From Streptomyces sp. DvalAA-43 (lineage in GTDB: Bacteria; Actinomycetota; Actinomycetes; Streptomycetales; Streptomycetaceae): DNA of 64,000 nucleotides. The notes under the pieces were generated by a model. That model made no database searches, had not been told where the DNA came from, and saw only the letters and a program-made list of their open reading frames with translations. A program made the position numbers and the translations under genes. The stretch covers positions 1 through 64,000 of the forward strand of contig NZ_FMBW01000039.1 in NCBI RefSeq assembly GCF_900091725.1. The letters are read 5' to 3'. The stretch's first letter is position 1. Every line of letters starts with the position of its first letter. Below, one piece after another: positions 8,712 through 17,165 of the stretch.

Positions 8712-9461
8712 TCACGTCGGTACGCCGAGCAGGGCGACCGGTGTCGAGGTGGGCTGCTCGGACCCACCGGCCGGCTCCACCGTGATGCCGATACCGGAGG
8801 CGCCGTCGACCCCACCTTGCATGAGCACGGCCTGGCTGCTGCGGTCAGGGTCCATCAGACCGGCGGGGCGCATCTTCCCGCCGTCGGCGAACCACAGCTG
8901 GTACACCCTGCCGCGCGGCGGTGCCGCCATCTTCGACACGACGAACACGGCCCGGTCCCGGTCGGCGGAGACCACCAGTGTGCCCGCACCGCCCGCCACC
9001 TTCGCCGTACGCGACCTGGCGTCGGGCGCAGCCAGCACTCCCGCCACATCCTCGGCGTGCCGCTCCGCTCGCGTCGCCCGGCCCTGAGCGTCCTGCGCGC
9101 GTTCGTACTGCCATACGGTGGTGCCGCCGAGGGCAGCAGCAGCGGCCACGCAGGCAGCGAGCGTCCACCGTGTCAGGCCATGTCCGCGCCGCACGCCACG
9201 GCGTACCCGCTCCAGGGGCGTGACACCTGGAGGGACCTGCCGCACGGTGGTGATGCGCTGCAGTACCCGCTCCCGCATGACGGGGCGTGTGTGCACCGTG
9301 GAGGCCAGGGCCAGGCGTCCGGCAGTGGCCGTGAACTCTGCGACCTCCTGCGCGCAGGCGTGGCACTCGGCCAGGTGACGTTCGAAGGCGGCACGCTCGT
9401 CGCCGTGCAGCGCGTGCATCGCGTAGGCACCTGTCAGAGCATGCGGATCGGTCGTGGTCAT
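8712..9461 (-). CDS. rskA: anti-sigma-K factor RskA
   Basis: A 249-residue single-pass membrane anti-sigma factor. The N-terminal cytoplasmic part has the zinc-binding HxxxCxxC signature (His29, Cys33, Cys36 in ERHLAECHAC) of the ZAS fold that binds the ECF sigma factor. One transmembrane segment lies at about residues 97-117. The extracytoplasmic RskA domain contains the conserved VYQLWFADGG block. The start ATG overlaps the sigK stop by 4 bp, giving coupled, near-equimolar production. In mycobacteria RskA is degraded by regulated proteolysis to free SigK. The signal here is unknown. Confidence 0.92.
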   Translation of the reverse strand: MTTTDPHALTGAYAMHALHGDERAAFERHLAECHACAQEVAEFTATAGRLALASTVHTRPVMRERVLQRITTVRQVPPGVTPLERVRRGVRRGHGLTRWTLAACVAAAAALGGTTVWQYERAQDAQGRATRAERHAEDVAGVLAAPDARSRTAKVAGGAGTLVVSADRDRAVFVVSKMAAPPRGRVYQLWFADGGKMRPAGLMDPDRSSQAVLMQGGVDGASGIGITVEPAGGSEQPTSTPVALLGVPT

Positions 9462-10042
9462 GCGGTCACCCCCAAGCAGTCACGGAGTCGGATGAGTCCG
9501 TCGCGCAGCCGGGTCTTGACCGTGCCGAGCGGCAGCGCGAGTGCCTCGGCAACCTCCCGGTAGGTCAGGCCGCGGTAGTACGCGAGAGTGACCGACTGAC
9601 GCTGTAGCTCGGTCAAATTGCCCAGGCAGCGCCGTACCTGCTCCTGCTCCAGGCGAGTCTCCACCTGCTCGCTCACCTCGTCGTACGCCGGCTGGTGCTC
9701 AAGCAGCGCGGCCTTGGTGTCACGGGCGGCTGCAGCTTCCACCGACCGGACCCGGTCGACCGCCCGCCGGTGAGCGAGGGTGAGGATCCAGTTGATGGCC
9801 GTGCCCAGCTCGGGCCGGTAGCGGGGGGCCGTGCGCCACACCTCCACCAGCACCTCCTGCGCCACTTCCTCCGACTGCGCCTGGTCACGCAGGACTGCCC
9901 GAGCGACCCCGAGGACGGAGCCGGCCACCGCGTCGTAGACGGCGGCGAACGCCTCCTGATCCCCCAGCGCCACCTCGTGCAGCAAGTGCTGCAGATCAGG
10001 TTTCACAGACGGACGCGTGCCGATATGTACTGGTTCCTTCAC
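9458..10042 (-). CDS. sigK: ECF RNA polymerase sigma factor SigK
   Basis: A 194-residue sigma-70 family protein with region 2 (YDAVAGSVLGVARAVLRD to WILTLAHRRAVDRVR) and region 4 (LTYREVAEALALPLGTVKTR) but no regions 1 or 3, the ECF pattern. GTG 10042 is chosen because GGGAGAAAT lies 3 bp upstream; the open frame extends further to 10336 but that part lacks sigma-factor similarity. It is followed by rskA with a 4-bp overlap. Likely targets, by analogy with M. tuberculosis SigK, are its own operon, the fasciclin gene and the lipid operon. I could not identify a convincing matching promoter by eye, so regulation of those genes remains inference. Confidence 0.9.
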   Translation of the reverse strand: MKEPVHIGTRPSVKPDLQHLLHEVALGDQEAFAAVYDAVAGSVLGVARAVLRDQAQSEEVAQEVLVEVWRTAPRYRPELGTAINWILTLAHRRAVDRVRSVEAAAARDTKAALLEHQPAYDEVSEQVETRLEQEQVRRCLGNLTELQRQSVTLAYYRGLTYREVAEALALPLGTVKTRLRDGLIRLRDCLGVTA

Positions 10043-10721
10043 AATATTTCTCCCGTGAGCGTGGCAGGCCGGAACATCCGTACGTAATCCGGGGCCACGC
10101 GAGCAGCGGATTGGTCGCATGCATACGGCGTTCCCTCGGACCTGGAGGATCCGCGCGGCTGCGGGTCCTCGCCGCCCAGACCATGGCAGCGTCGCACGGG
10201 AGCGAGCAGGCAGACGCTGTGCCGCCGGAGCAGCGCGCACCCGCCGGCTACCGGGAGCGCCCATGCGGTCCAGCCCCGGCCGGAACGCATTCAGCACACA
10301 CGAAGCCGGGAAACCCCGTGAACACCTGAGAACCACGGCGGAGGGTTCCCCAGGGCCAGTCCCCTAGCTGGGCGGTCGGGCCCGCCCGACCACAGACCCG
10401 GCCACCGCAGGCCAGGGCCGGCACGCTGCTCCTGGACCAGGATGCCGGCCGCCGCACCAAACCCGCTGCAGCGTGAACCCCGGCGGCCGGGGCGGCCGGT
10501 GACGCACCACCCGTACGATGACCGCGTGACCGTCCGCCGTGCCCTGTGCGCAGGCCCCCAGCATCCGCGCTGCCCAGGCCGACCTGCTCGGCGCCCTTCC
10601 CGGAGAGCGTCTGCGATCTGGACCGGCGCCTGCCCCACCTGTCACCGCGACATGCCAGACCTCGCACGAACATGACCAAGCCCTACTAGCTTGACTCTGT
10701 CGGGATTCTTGGAGTTTCCCG
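10043..10721. other. intergenic, no gene recognised
   Basis: This holds the sigK upstream region and about 600 bp more. Overlapping open frames on both strands have arginine/proline-rich translations typical of non-coding high-GC DNA. No promoter element clear enough to report was found. Confidence 0.5.
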
Positions 10722-11213
10722 GTGCGCCAGCGTGATCAGCGGGCATGCTCGGGGCTGTTTCGAAGACCGATTCAGTTGTCGAGGTGTCCGTTGTCGCTCC
10801 GTCCCCGTTCCGGTGAGCAAGTCCCGTTTCCGACCACGCAGATCGCGCGGTCGAGCAACCCAGGCCGTACGACGCCGATGTGGGTGAGAGACCGGCTGGA
10901 CGGGCTGTGGTGCGACAAGGACTTCGTGGACTGGTACCCGCGCGATGGACGCCCGGGCCTCTCACCCGCCCAGTTGGCCACCGTCTGCGTGCTGCAGTTC
11001 CTGCTCGGCCTGTCGGACCGTCAGGCAGCGGAAGCGGTCCGCTGCCGCATCGATTTCGAGTACGCCCTGGCCATGGAGCTGGACGATCCCGGCTTCCACC
11101 ACAGCGTGCTGGCCGACTTCCGCGAGCGCCTGGCCCAGGACGACCGCGCCGACCGTCTTCTCGTTCTGGCACTCGCGCGCCTCAAGGAGGCCGGCACGCC
11201 GATTCATCGTTGA
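10722..11213 (+). pseudogene. IS1182-type transposase, truncated to the N-terminal part
   Basis: The translation from about 10878 (MWVRDRLDGLW) through YPRDGRPGLSPAQLATV, LLGLSDRQAAEAVRCRID and DDPGFHHSVLADFRERL matches the N-terminal DUF772 region of IS1182/IS5-group transposases. The frame stops at 11213, about 110 residues into the domain, and the DDE catalytic part is missing. The sequence then runs directly into the 3' end of the phosphatase gene. The true start is uncertain because the first 50 codons show no family similarity. It is a decayed insertion with no visible terminal repeats. Confidence 0.75.
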
Positions 11214-11233
11214 CAGGGCTGCTTCAGTGTCCG

Positions 11234-12877
11234 TCAGACGGGGCGGTAGGTGCGTTCGACCTTCTGCGTGCCGCTGCGGGTTCGGTACGAGCGGGCCCAG
11301 GACGAGGTGGCGTTCGGGTTGGTGCGGTCGGACAGGACGTAGTAGTCCATCTGCGCGCGCTCGGTGGTGACGTCCAGGACGCCGTATCCGTGGCCGTCGG
11401 GGTCCAGCCAGTGGGCGTGAAGGTTGGTTGCCTGGATGAGGGGCGGAAGGGCCGCGGAGGCGTCGCCGAGGACGTCGCCGACGTTGTCGGAGGTCACGGA
11501 GCTGACCACGAACTCCGTGGCGGCCGACGGCGACAGGGGGTAGGTGGCCGCCTTCACGGGGACGTCGTTGGCCCAGGCCATGTGGATGTCGCCGGTCACG
11601 AAGACCGTGTTGTGGATCGCGTGGGAGCGCAGGTGGTCCAGCAGCTCGCGACGGTCGTCGGTGTAGCCGTCCCACCCGTCCGTGCCGAGCGAGATGCCTT
11701 CCTTGGGCAGGCCGAGCAGCTCGACGAGAGGCTTGAGCAGTTCGGCGGGGAGCGCGCCGATCGCGACCGGCGAGATCATCACCGAGTTGCCCACCAGCTG
11801 CCAAGTGGTGTCCGAGGACTTCAGTCCGGCCTTGAGCCAGTCGAGCTGGGCGCGCCCGGTGATCGTACGGTCGGGGTCGTCGACCTCGCCGCTCCCGATA
11901 CTCGCCTGCTGGGAGCGGTAGGAACGCAGGTCGAGCAGGGAGAGCTCGGCGAGCTTGCCGAAGCGGAGCCTGCGGTAGGTGGTGCCGGCGAGGGCGGGGC
12001 GTACCGGCATCCACTCGAAATAGGCCTGCTTGGCGGCGGCCATGCGGGACGTCCAGGTGCCTTCGGCGCCCTCGGTGTGGTTCTCGGCTCCGCCCGGCCA
12101 GGCGTTGTTGGCGAACTCGTGGTCGTCCCATATCGCGACGACCGGGGCGGCGGCGTGCAGAGTCTGGAGGTGGGGATCGGTCTTGTACTGGGCGTGCCGT
12201 GTGCGGTAGTCGGCGAGGGTGATGATTTCGTGCGGGGGCGCGAACGTCCGTACGGGCCCGTTGGGGGCGCTGACGCCGGTGCCGTACTCGTAGATGTAGT
12301 CGCCGAGGTGCAGCCACGCGTCCAGGTCCTTGCGGGCGGCGAGATGCCGGTGCGCGGCGAAGTGTCCCCCCTCCCAGTTGGCGCAGGAGACGACGCCGAA
12401 GCGGAGGTTCGGCACCGCCGCGTCGCGAGCGGGCGTGGTGCGGGTGCGGCCGGCCGTTGAGACGGCGCCGCGAGCGGAGAAGCGGAACCAGTAGTCGGTG
12501 GCGGGCCTCAGGCCACGTATGTCGGCCTTCACCGTGTGGTCGGAGGCGGAAGTCGCCGTCGTGGAGCCGTTGGCGACGATCCTTTTGAACGTCCGGTCGG
12601 TGGCGACGGTCCAGGACACCTCGATGTCCGGGCCGAGTCCGGAGCCAGGGGCGGCCTCGGCGGTGGGAGTCACCCGGGTCCACAACACAACGCCGTCGGG
12701 CAGTGGATCGCCGGAGGCGACACCGTGGAGGAAGGCGGGGCCCCGGTCGGCTGCGCGGGCGGGCAGAGCACCGGCCAGCGGGGCGGCAAGGACGGCACCG
12801 GCGGCGGCCTTCACGACCGAGCGGCGGCGCGGGGAAGGCGAGCCAACTGCTGAAGGAGAGTCGATGTCGTGGGTCAT
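11234..12877 (-). CDS. phoD: PhoD-type alkaline phosphatase/phosphodiesterase
   Basis: A 547-residue secreted enzyme. A twin-arginine signal ([19 protein letters not shown]) ends near residue 42. A PhoD N-terminal fibronectin-like domain follows (about residues 48-140, starting [20 protein letters not shown]). The metallophosphoesterase domain has [37 protein letters not shown] and [13 protein letters not shown], which supply the Fe/Ca-binding aspartates, asparagine and histidines of PhoD. It hydrolyses phosphate mono- and diesters outside the cell. PhoD genes are normally PhoP-controlled. I looked for GTTCACC-type PHO-box repeats upstream and saw none, so its regulation is open. Confidence 0.9.
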   Translation of the reverse strand: MTHDIDSPSAVGSPSPRRRSVVKAAAGAVLAAPLAGALPARAADRGPAFLHGVASGDPLPDGVVLWTRVTPTAEAAPGSGLGPDIEVSWTVATDRTFKRIVANGSTTATSASDHTVKADIRGLRPATDYWFRFSARGAVSTAGRTRTTPARDAAVPNLRFGVVSCANWEGGHFAAHRHLAARKDLDAWLHLGDYIYEYGTGVSAPNGPVRTFAPPHEIITLADYRTRHAQYKTDPHLQTLHAAAPVVAIWDDHEFANNAWPGGAENHTEGAEGTWTSRMAAAKQAYFEWMPVRPALAGTTYRRLRFGKLAELSLLDLRSYRSQQASIGSGEVDDPDRTITGRAQLDWLKAGLKSSDTTWQLVGNSVMISPVAIGALPAELLKPLVELLGLPKEGISLGTDGWDGYTDDRRELLDHLRSHAIHNTVFVTGDIHMAWANDVPVKAATYPLSPSAATEFVVSSVTSDNVGDVLGDASAALPPLIQATNLHAHWLDPDGHGYGVLDVTTERAQMDYYVLSDRTNPNATSSWARSYRTRSGTQKVERTYRPV

Positions 12878-13113
12878 GCCGGCATGTTACGGACCGGTAT
12901 GAGCGCGTGTAAGCCTGACGACGGCGATGGACTAAGCGATTCCGCAAGAGTTCCATCGCCCTTGCCCCATCTGTCACTTGGGCGGGTGTCTGCCGGTGGC
13001 AGCGAGCGGTCCCGCTGCCCGGGCGAGCGCGGGACCAACAGGACCGCGCTGCGGCACGGCGCCGTGTCAGGGGCGGAAGAAGGTGGCCGGGCTCGGCCGG
13101 CGGCCGGCACCTC

Positions 13114-13239
13114 GCCTCTCACCGGTACCGGCGAGGCGACACCGTGGAGCGCTGCTTCCAGAAGATCAAGACCTGGCGCGGCCTCGCCACCCGCTACGAC
13201 AAGTCCCCGGAGAACCAGCTCCCAGGGCTCCACGGCTGA
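13114..13239 (+). pseudogene. IS5-type transposase C-terminal fragment
   Basis: The reading frame containing HRYRRGDTVERCF, QKIKTWRGLATRYDKSPEN and a stop at 13237-13239 matches the last 40 residues of IS5/IS1647-like transposases, including the catalytic glutamate region (VERCF). Everything upstream of about 13114 is unrecognisable. It is a short relic between the phosphatase and the sulfatase operon. Confidence 0.7.
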
Positions 13240-13284
13240 GCATGAACGGCGTGATACGGCCTTGATAAGCGCGTGCCGGATCCA

Positions 13285-13313
13285 TTGACGCCCCTCTGCG
13301 CAGCGCCTACAAC
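13285..13313 (+). promoter_or_regulatory. vegetative-type promoter of the sulfatase operon
   Basis: TTGACG (13285-13290) and TACAAC (13308-13313) are separated by exactly 17 bp, close to the HrdB consensus. The predicted transcription start is near 13320, about 35 bp before the PadR start codon. It is the best promoter-like sequence in the window. Confidence 0.6.
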
Positions 13314-13318
13314 ACTAA

Positions 13319-13342
13319 GCACATAGATGAGAGTGCACATAG
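13319..13342 (+). promoter_or_regulatory. candidate PadR operator: direct repeat at the transcription start
   Basis: GCACATAG occurs at 13319-13326 and again at 13335-13342, 16 bp apart start to start (about 1.5 helical turns). It overlies the predicted transcription start and lies just upstream of a padR-family gene. PadR regulators commonly repress their own promoter. Confidence 0.45.
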
Positions 13343-13355
13343 GGGTGGTGGGTCG

Positions 13356-13949
13356 GTGAAGTTCGAGTACGTACTGCTCGCGTTGGTCGCGGGGCGGCCT
13401 CGGAGCGGCTTCGACTTGGGCCGTTGGGTCGAGACGGAGGGGCAGTTCCTGCGGTCGCGGGCGCATCACAGCCAGATCTACCGGCTGCTCGGGCGGATGA
13501 CGGACGACGGCTGGGTGGCGTTCGAGGTCGACCCGCGTGAGGGACGGCCGGATGCGAAGGTGTACCGGCTCACCCCGCGCGGACGAGAGGTCCTGTGGGA
13601 GTGGGTGCGTTCGCCGTACGAGCCGACCAGCCGGTTCCAGGATCCGGACTTCCTGGCCCGGTTCGCCTTCACCGCCCCGCTGGACCGGCAGGCCGCGATC
13701 GGTCTGATCGAGACCGAACTCGCCTACCGGCGCTCCCAGATCGCCCGCAACCGGGACCGCGACCGCACTCTGCGATTCGAGGACCAGCCGCCCGAGCTGG
13801 ACCGGGGGCTGGCCCAGGAGGTCTTCGACGAGCTGCACGCGTACGGAGCGTCGGCGGTCGACACCTGGGTGGCCTGGCTGGAGGGCATGCGGGAACGCCT
13901 CGAACAACACCGTACGCCGGACACCGAGAGAGGGGATTCCTCCGCGTGA
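13356..13949 (+). CDS. PadR-family transcriptional regulator
   Basis: A 197-residue protein from GTG 13356, preceded by the weak site GGGGTGGTGGG. The N-terminal winged-helix domain (residues 1-85) has YVLLALVAGRPRSGFDL, HSQIYRLLGRMTDDGWV and KVYRLTPRGREVL, the standard PadR pattern. The C-terminal helical part is the vinculin-like dimerisation region. It is the first gene of the operon with the sulfatase, MFS transporter and FGE, and probably senses a substrate or product of that pathway and represses the promoter at 13285-13313. The stop overlaps the sulfatase start by 4 bp. Confidence 0.9.
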   Translation: MKFEYVLLALVAGRPRSGFDLGRWVETEGQFLRSRAHHSQIYRLLGRMTDDGWVAFEVDPREGRPDAKVYRLTPRGREVLWEWVRSPYEPTSRFQDPDFLARFAFTAPLDRQAAIGLIETELAYRRSQIARNRDRDRTLRFEDQPPELDRGLAQEVFDELHAYGASAVDTWVAWLEGMRERLEQHRTPDTERGDSSA

Positions 13950-15712
13950 AGGCCATCATGGTCATGTTCGACAGTCTCAACAGGCGCATGCTGCCGCCGT
14001 ACGGATCCGACTGGACGCACGCGCCGAACTTCGCGCGGCTGGCCGAGCGGTCGGTCACCTTCGACAACGCGTACGCGGGCTCCCTGCCGTGCATGCCGGC
14101 CCGCCGGGAACTGCACACCGGCCGGTACAACTTCCTGCACCGCAGCTGGGGGCCGCTGGAGCCGTTCGACGACTCCATGCCCGAACTGCTCACGCAGAAC
14201 GGCGTCTACACCCATCTCGCGAGCGACCATCCGCACTACTGGGAGGACGGCGGAGCCACCTACCACGGCCGGTACAACACCTGGGAGTTCTTCCGCGGGC
14301 AGGAGGGCGATCCATGGAAGGGCCACGTCGCGGACCCCGAAATACCGGAGGGGCTGAAGCGGATGCGCACCCCCGCGTACCGGCAGGACTGGATCAACCG
14401 CTCCTACATGGCGACGGAGGACCGGCATCCGCAGACGCTGACTTTCGACGCCGGCCTGGAGTTCGTCCGTACGAACAAGGACGCGGACCAGTGGTTCGTG
14501 CAGATCGAGACCTTCGACCCGCACGAGCCGTTCTTCTCCCATCAGCGGTACAAGGACCTCTACCCGCACCAGTACGACGGGCCGCACTTCGACTGGCCCG
14601 ACTACAAGCGGGTGACCGAGACCGATGGCCAGGTCGCCCACGCCCGCTACGAGTACGCCGCGCTGCTCTCCATGTGCGACCGCTCTCTCGGCCGCGTCCT
14701 GGACACCATGGACGAGCTGGAGCTGTGGGACGACACCCTGCTGATCGTCAACACCGACCACGGATTCCTGCTCGGCGAGAAGGGCTGGTGGGCGAAGTGG
14801 GTGCAGCCCTGGTACAACGAGCTCGTCCATCTGCCGCTGTTCGTGTGGGACCCGCGTCATCCGGGGACGGCCGGTGAGCGCCGTGAGTCGCTCGTGCAGA
14901 CGATCGACCTGGCGCCGACGATTCTGGAGTACTTCGGCGTCGGGCGGCCGGCCGACGTCCAGGGCGCACCGCTTCCGGTCGGCGAGGACACGTCCGTACG
15001 CGAGGCGGGTCTTTTCGGGGCTCACGGCGGTCATCTCAACGTCACCGACGGGCGGTACGTGTACATGCGGGCGCCCGTCTCGCCCGACAACACGCCCCTG
15101 TACGAGCACACGCTGATGCCTACCCACATGCGCGGGCGATTCACGCCGGCCGAACTCGTCGACGCGGAACTGGCCGACCCGTTCGGCTTCACCAAGGGAG
15201 TGCCGACCCTGCGCACCCCCGGGCGCAGCCTCCTCAACCCCTTCCTCCACGGCACTCTCCTGTACGACCTGGAGAGCGATCCGGAGCAGCTGGCCCCGCT
15301 GGTCGACGACGAGGCCGAGCTGCGGATGGCGGGCCTGCTGGTGGAGCTGATGCGGGCGAACGAGGCGCCGCCGAGCCAGTACGAGCGGCTCGGGCTGCCC
15401 GCGGACGGGCCGGTGACCGAGAAGCACCTGCTGGTACGTGCCCAGCGGGAGCAGGCCGAGCGTGCCGTGGAGCCGCTGCCGCGCCTTGAGGAGTTCCCCG
15501 TGGGGCGGGTGTCGGTCCGGACACCGATGCGGACGCTGATGTCCGACCCGGTCACCTCCGTCGTACTGCGCCGGCATCTGCCCGGCCTGTTCGACTCCGA
15601 GCTCCTCCAGCTCCTGGGACCCATGCCGCTGATCGACGTCGCAGCGGTGGCGGCCGGGGCCATGCCCCGCGACGCGCTCATGGCGGTCGCCGAGGAGCTC
15701 GCCGCGCTCTGA
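13946..15712 (+). CDS. type I sulfatase (formylglycine-dependent)
   Basis: A 588-residue sulfatase from GTG 13946 (GTGA overlap with padR). The activation motif C-x-P-x-R is present as CMPAR at residues 49-53, in CMPARRELHTGR, where Cys49 would be converted to C-alpha-formylglycine. FDSLNR near the N terminus and NTDHGFLLGEKG supply metal ligands. There is no signal peptide, so hydrolysis of the sulfate ester is predicted to be cytoplasmic, unlike most secreted sulfatases. The neighbours complete the system: an MFS transporter likely brings in the sulfated substrate, and the FGE gene matures the enzyme. The substrate (choline sulfate, sugar sulfate or aryl sulfate) cannot be chosen from the sequence. 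Confidence 0.9.
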   Translation: MKAIMVMFDSLNRRMLPPYGSDWTHAPNFARLAERSVTFDNAYAGSLPCMPARRELHTGRYNFLHRSWGPLEPFDDSMPELLTQNGVYTHLASDHPHYWEDGGATYHGRYNTWEFFRGQEGDPWKGHVADPEIPEGLKRMRTPAYRQDWINRSYMATEDRHPQTLTFDAGLEFVRTNKDADQWFVQIETFDPHEPFFSHQRYKDLYPHQYDGPHFDWPDYKRVTETDGQVAHARYEYAALLSMCDRSLGRVLDTMDELELWDDTLLIVNTDHGFLLGEKGWWAKWVQPWYNELVHLPLFVWDPRHPGTAGERRESLVQTIDLAPTILEYFGVGRPADVQGAPLPVGEDTSVREAGLFGAHGGHLNVTDGRYVYMRAPVSPDNTPLYEHTLMPTHMRGRFTPAELVDAELADPFGFTKGVPTLRTPGRSLLNPFLHGTLLYDLESDPEQLAPLVDDEAELRMAGLLVELMRANEAPPSQYERLGLPADGPVTEKHLLVRAQREQAERAVEPLPRLEEFPVGRVSVRTPMRTLMSDPVTSVVLRRHLPGLFDSELLQLLGPMPLIDVAAVAAGAMPRDALMAVAEELAAL

Positions 15713-15824
15713 GCCGCGACCGGAATGGCCGGTGCCGGGGTTGCCGCCCCGTCACCGGCCGACACACCCCTTTCCCCGTGCATCTCCAGCGAAGAGACCA
15801 CACACGTAGAGGAAGCGAGGCGCC

Positions 15825-17165
15825 ATGCCCGAGCTTATCCACGATTCCGACAGGACCGGCCAGACCCCGAACACCAGAGTTCCCGGCCGGTGGCGGCAGC
15901 TGTCGCTCCTGGGTGGCGCCATGCTCGTCGACAACACCGAAGCCGGCATGATCGGCGGCCTGTTCCCGGTGATCCGGCAGGCCCTCGGGCTCTCGCTCGG
16001 CGCCCTGGGCGTCCTGACCGCCGCAGGCAAGCTGATCGGCGTGATCACCGCACCGCTGTGGGTGTGGGCCGCCCACCGCTGGTCCCGCAAGACGGTGCTG
16101 GTCGTATGCGCGGGTATGTGGGGTGTCTGGGGTGTGGCTGCGGGCTTCGCCCAGAACTTCACCCAGCTCCTGCTGTTCTCGACGCTGCTCGCCGCGGGAT
16201 ACGCCGGAGCGCACCCGATCATCACCACGTTCGTCGGTGACCTGTTCGACAGCTCGTCCCGGGGCCGGGCCATAGGCATGCTGTTCGGGGCGACGGCGCT
16301 CGCGTCCTCGGTCTTCGCCACACTCAAGGGCCAACTGGCCGGCGTCGAGGACGGCTGGCGCTGGGGCCTGTGGGCGATCGGCGCGTTCAGCATCCTCTGC
16401 GGCCTGGTGCTCTGGCGGTACCTGCGCGACCCGGGCCGGGGCGCCGCCGAGGCACAGCTCGCCGACCTCGACCGGACCACCCGGGATGCCCCCGGCCTGG
16501 TGAACCGACGCCAGGTCGCCTCCCTCCTCAAGATCCCCACCCTGGTGGTCCTGCTGATCTCCAGACTCCTCTCCGGACACCTGCTCGTCTTCTCCTTCGC
16601 CGTGGTCTTCCTCGTCGAGGTGTACGGCTTCACCAACCAGACCGCGTCGGTCGTCCTGATGCCGCTCGGCATCGGCTACTTCGCCGGGACGATCCTCGGC
16701 GGCCTGGCCGCCGACCGGGCCGCCCGGCTCAGCCCGCGCCACGGTCTGCCCGCCGTGCTCCAGGCCGCCCAGATCCTCTTCGCCGTCCTCGCCTTCTTCG
16801 GCACCCAGTTCGACTACGGAGGCATCGGTCCGTACGCGCTGTTCTTCGGCCTCATGGGCGTGGCTCAGGGCGTCAACCCCGGCATCAACCGGCCGGTGAT
16901 CATGGCTGTGGTCCCTCCCGAGCTCCGTCCGGCGGCCTTCACCCTCTACATCTCCGTCTTCGAGGCGATCGCCTGGGCCCTGTTCGGCCTCGGCGCCGGC
17001 TTCCTCGGCGACGCGATCGGGCTGCGCCCCGTCTTCCTGTGGGTCCTGGTCGTCCTGATGCTGGTCAACGGGGCGTTCCTGACCCTGCTGCACCGCTCGT
17101 ACGCCCGCGACAGCACCCGCATGCAGCACGAGCTCGACCAGCGGCGCGAGCAGGCCCTGTCATGA
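15825..17165 (+). CDS. MFS transporter of the sulfatase operon
   Basis: A 446-residue major facilitator superfamily protein with 12 predicted transmembrane segments and a central loop at about residues 205-230. The loop after TM2 contains WAAHRWSRKTVLV, a degenerate MFS motif A. The start is ATG 15825 with an upstream AGAGGAAGCGAGG. The gene follows the sulfatase by 112 bp and overlaps FGE by 4 bp, so it is probably cotranscribed. Import of a sulfate ester or export of the desulfated product would fit. Import is favoured because the sulfatase lacks a secretion signal. Confidence 0.82.
   Translation: MPELIHDSDRTGQTPNTRVPGRWRQLSLLGGAMLVDNTEAGMIGGLFPVIRQALGLSLGALGVLTAAGKLIGVITAPLWVWAAHRWSRKTVLVVCAGMWGVWGVAAGFAQNFTQLLLFSTLLAAGYAGAHPIITTFVGDLFDSSSRGRAIGMLFGATALASSVFATLKGQLAGVEDGWRWGLWAIGAFSILCGLVLWRYLRDPGRGAAEAQLADLDRTTRDAPGLVNRRQVASLLKIPTLVVLLISRLLSGHLLVFSFAVVFLVEVYGFTNQTASVVLMPLGIGYFAGTILGGLAADRAARLSPRHGLPAVLQAAQILFAVLAFFGTQFDYGGIGPYALFFGLMGVAQGVNPGINRPVIMAVVPPELRPAAFTLYISVFEAIAWALFGLGAGFLGDAIGLRPVFLWVLVVLMLVNGAFLTLLHRSYARDSTRMQHELDQRREQALS

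Noticed and set aside
10043..10336. N-terminal extension of sigK to 10336
   Set aside because: No sigma-factor similarity before VKEPVH, and a good ribosome binding site supports the GTG at 10042.
10880..12460. Long plus-strand frame opposite phoD
   Set aside because: Shadow of the phoD gene on the other strand; no recognisable protein sequence.
12878..13000. PHO box upstream of phoD
   Set aside because: No GTTCACC-like direct repeats could be seen.
13724..15577. 617-residue minus-strand frame opposite the sulfatase
   Set aside because: The plus-strand frame carries CMPAR and metal-ligand motifs; the antisense translation has none.
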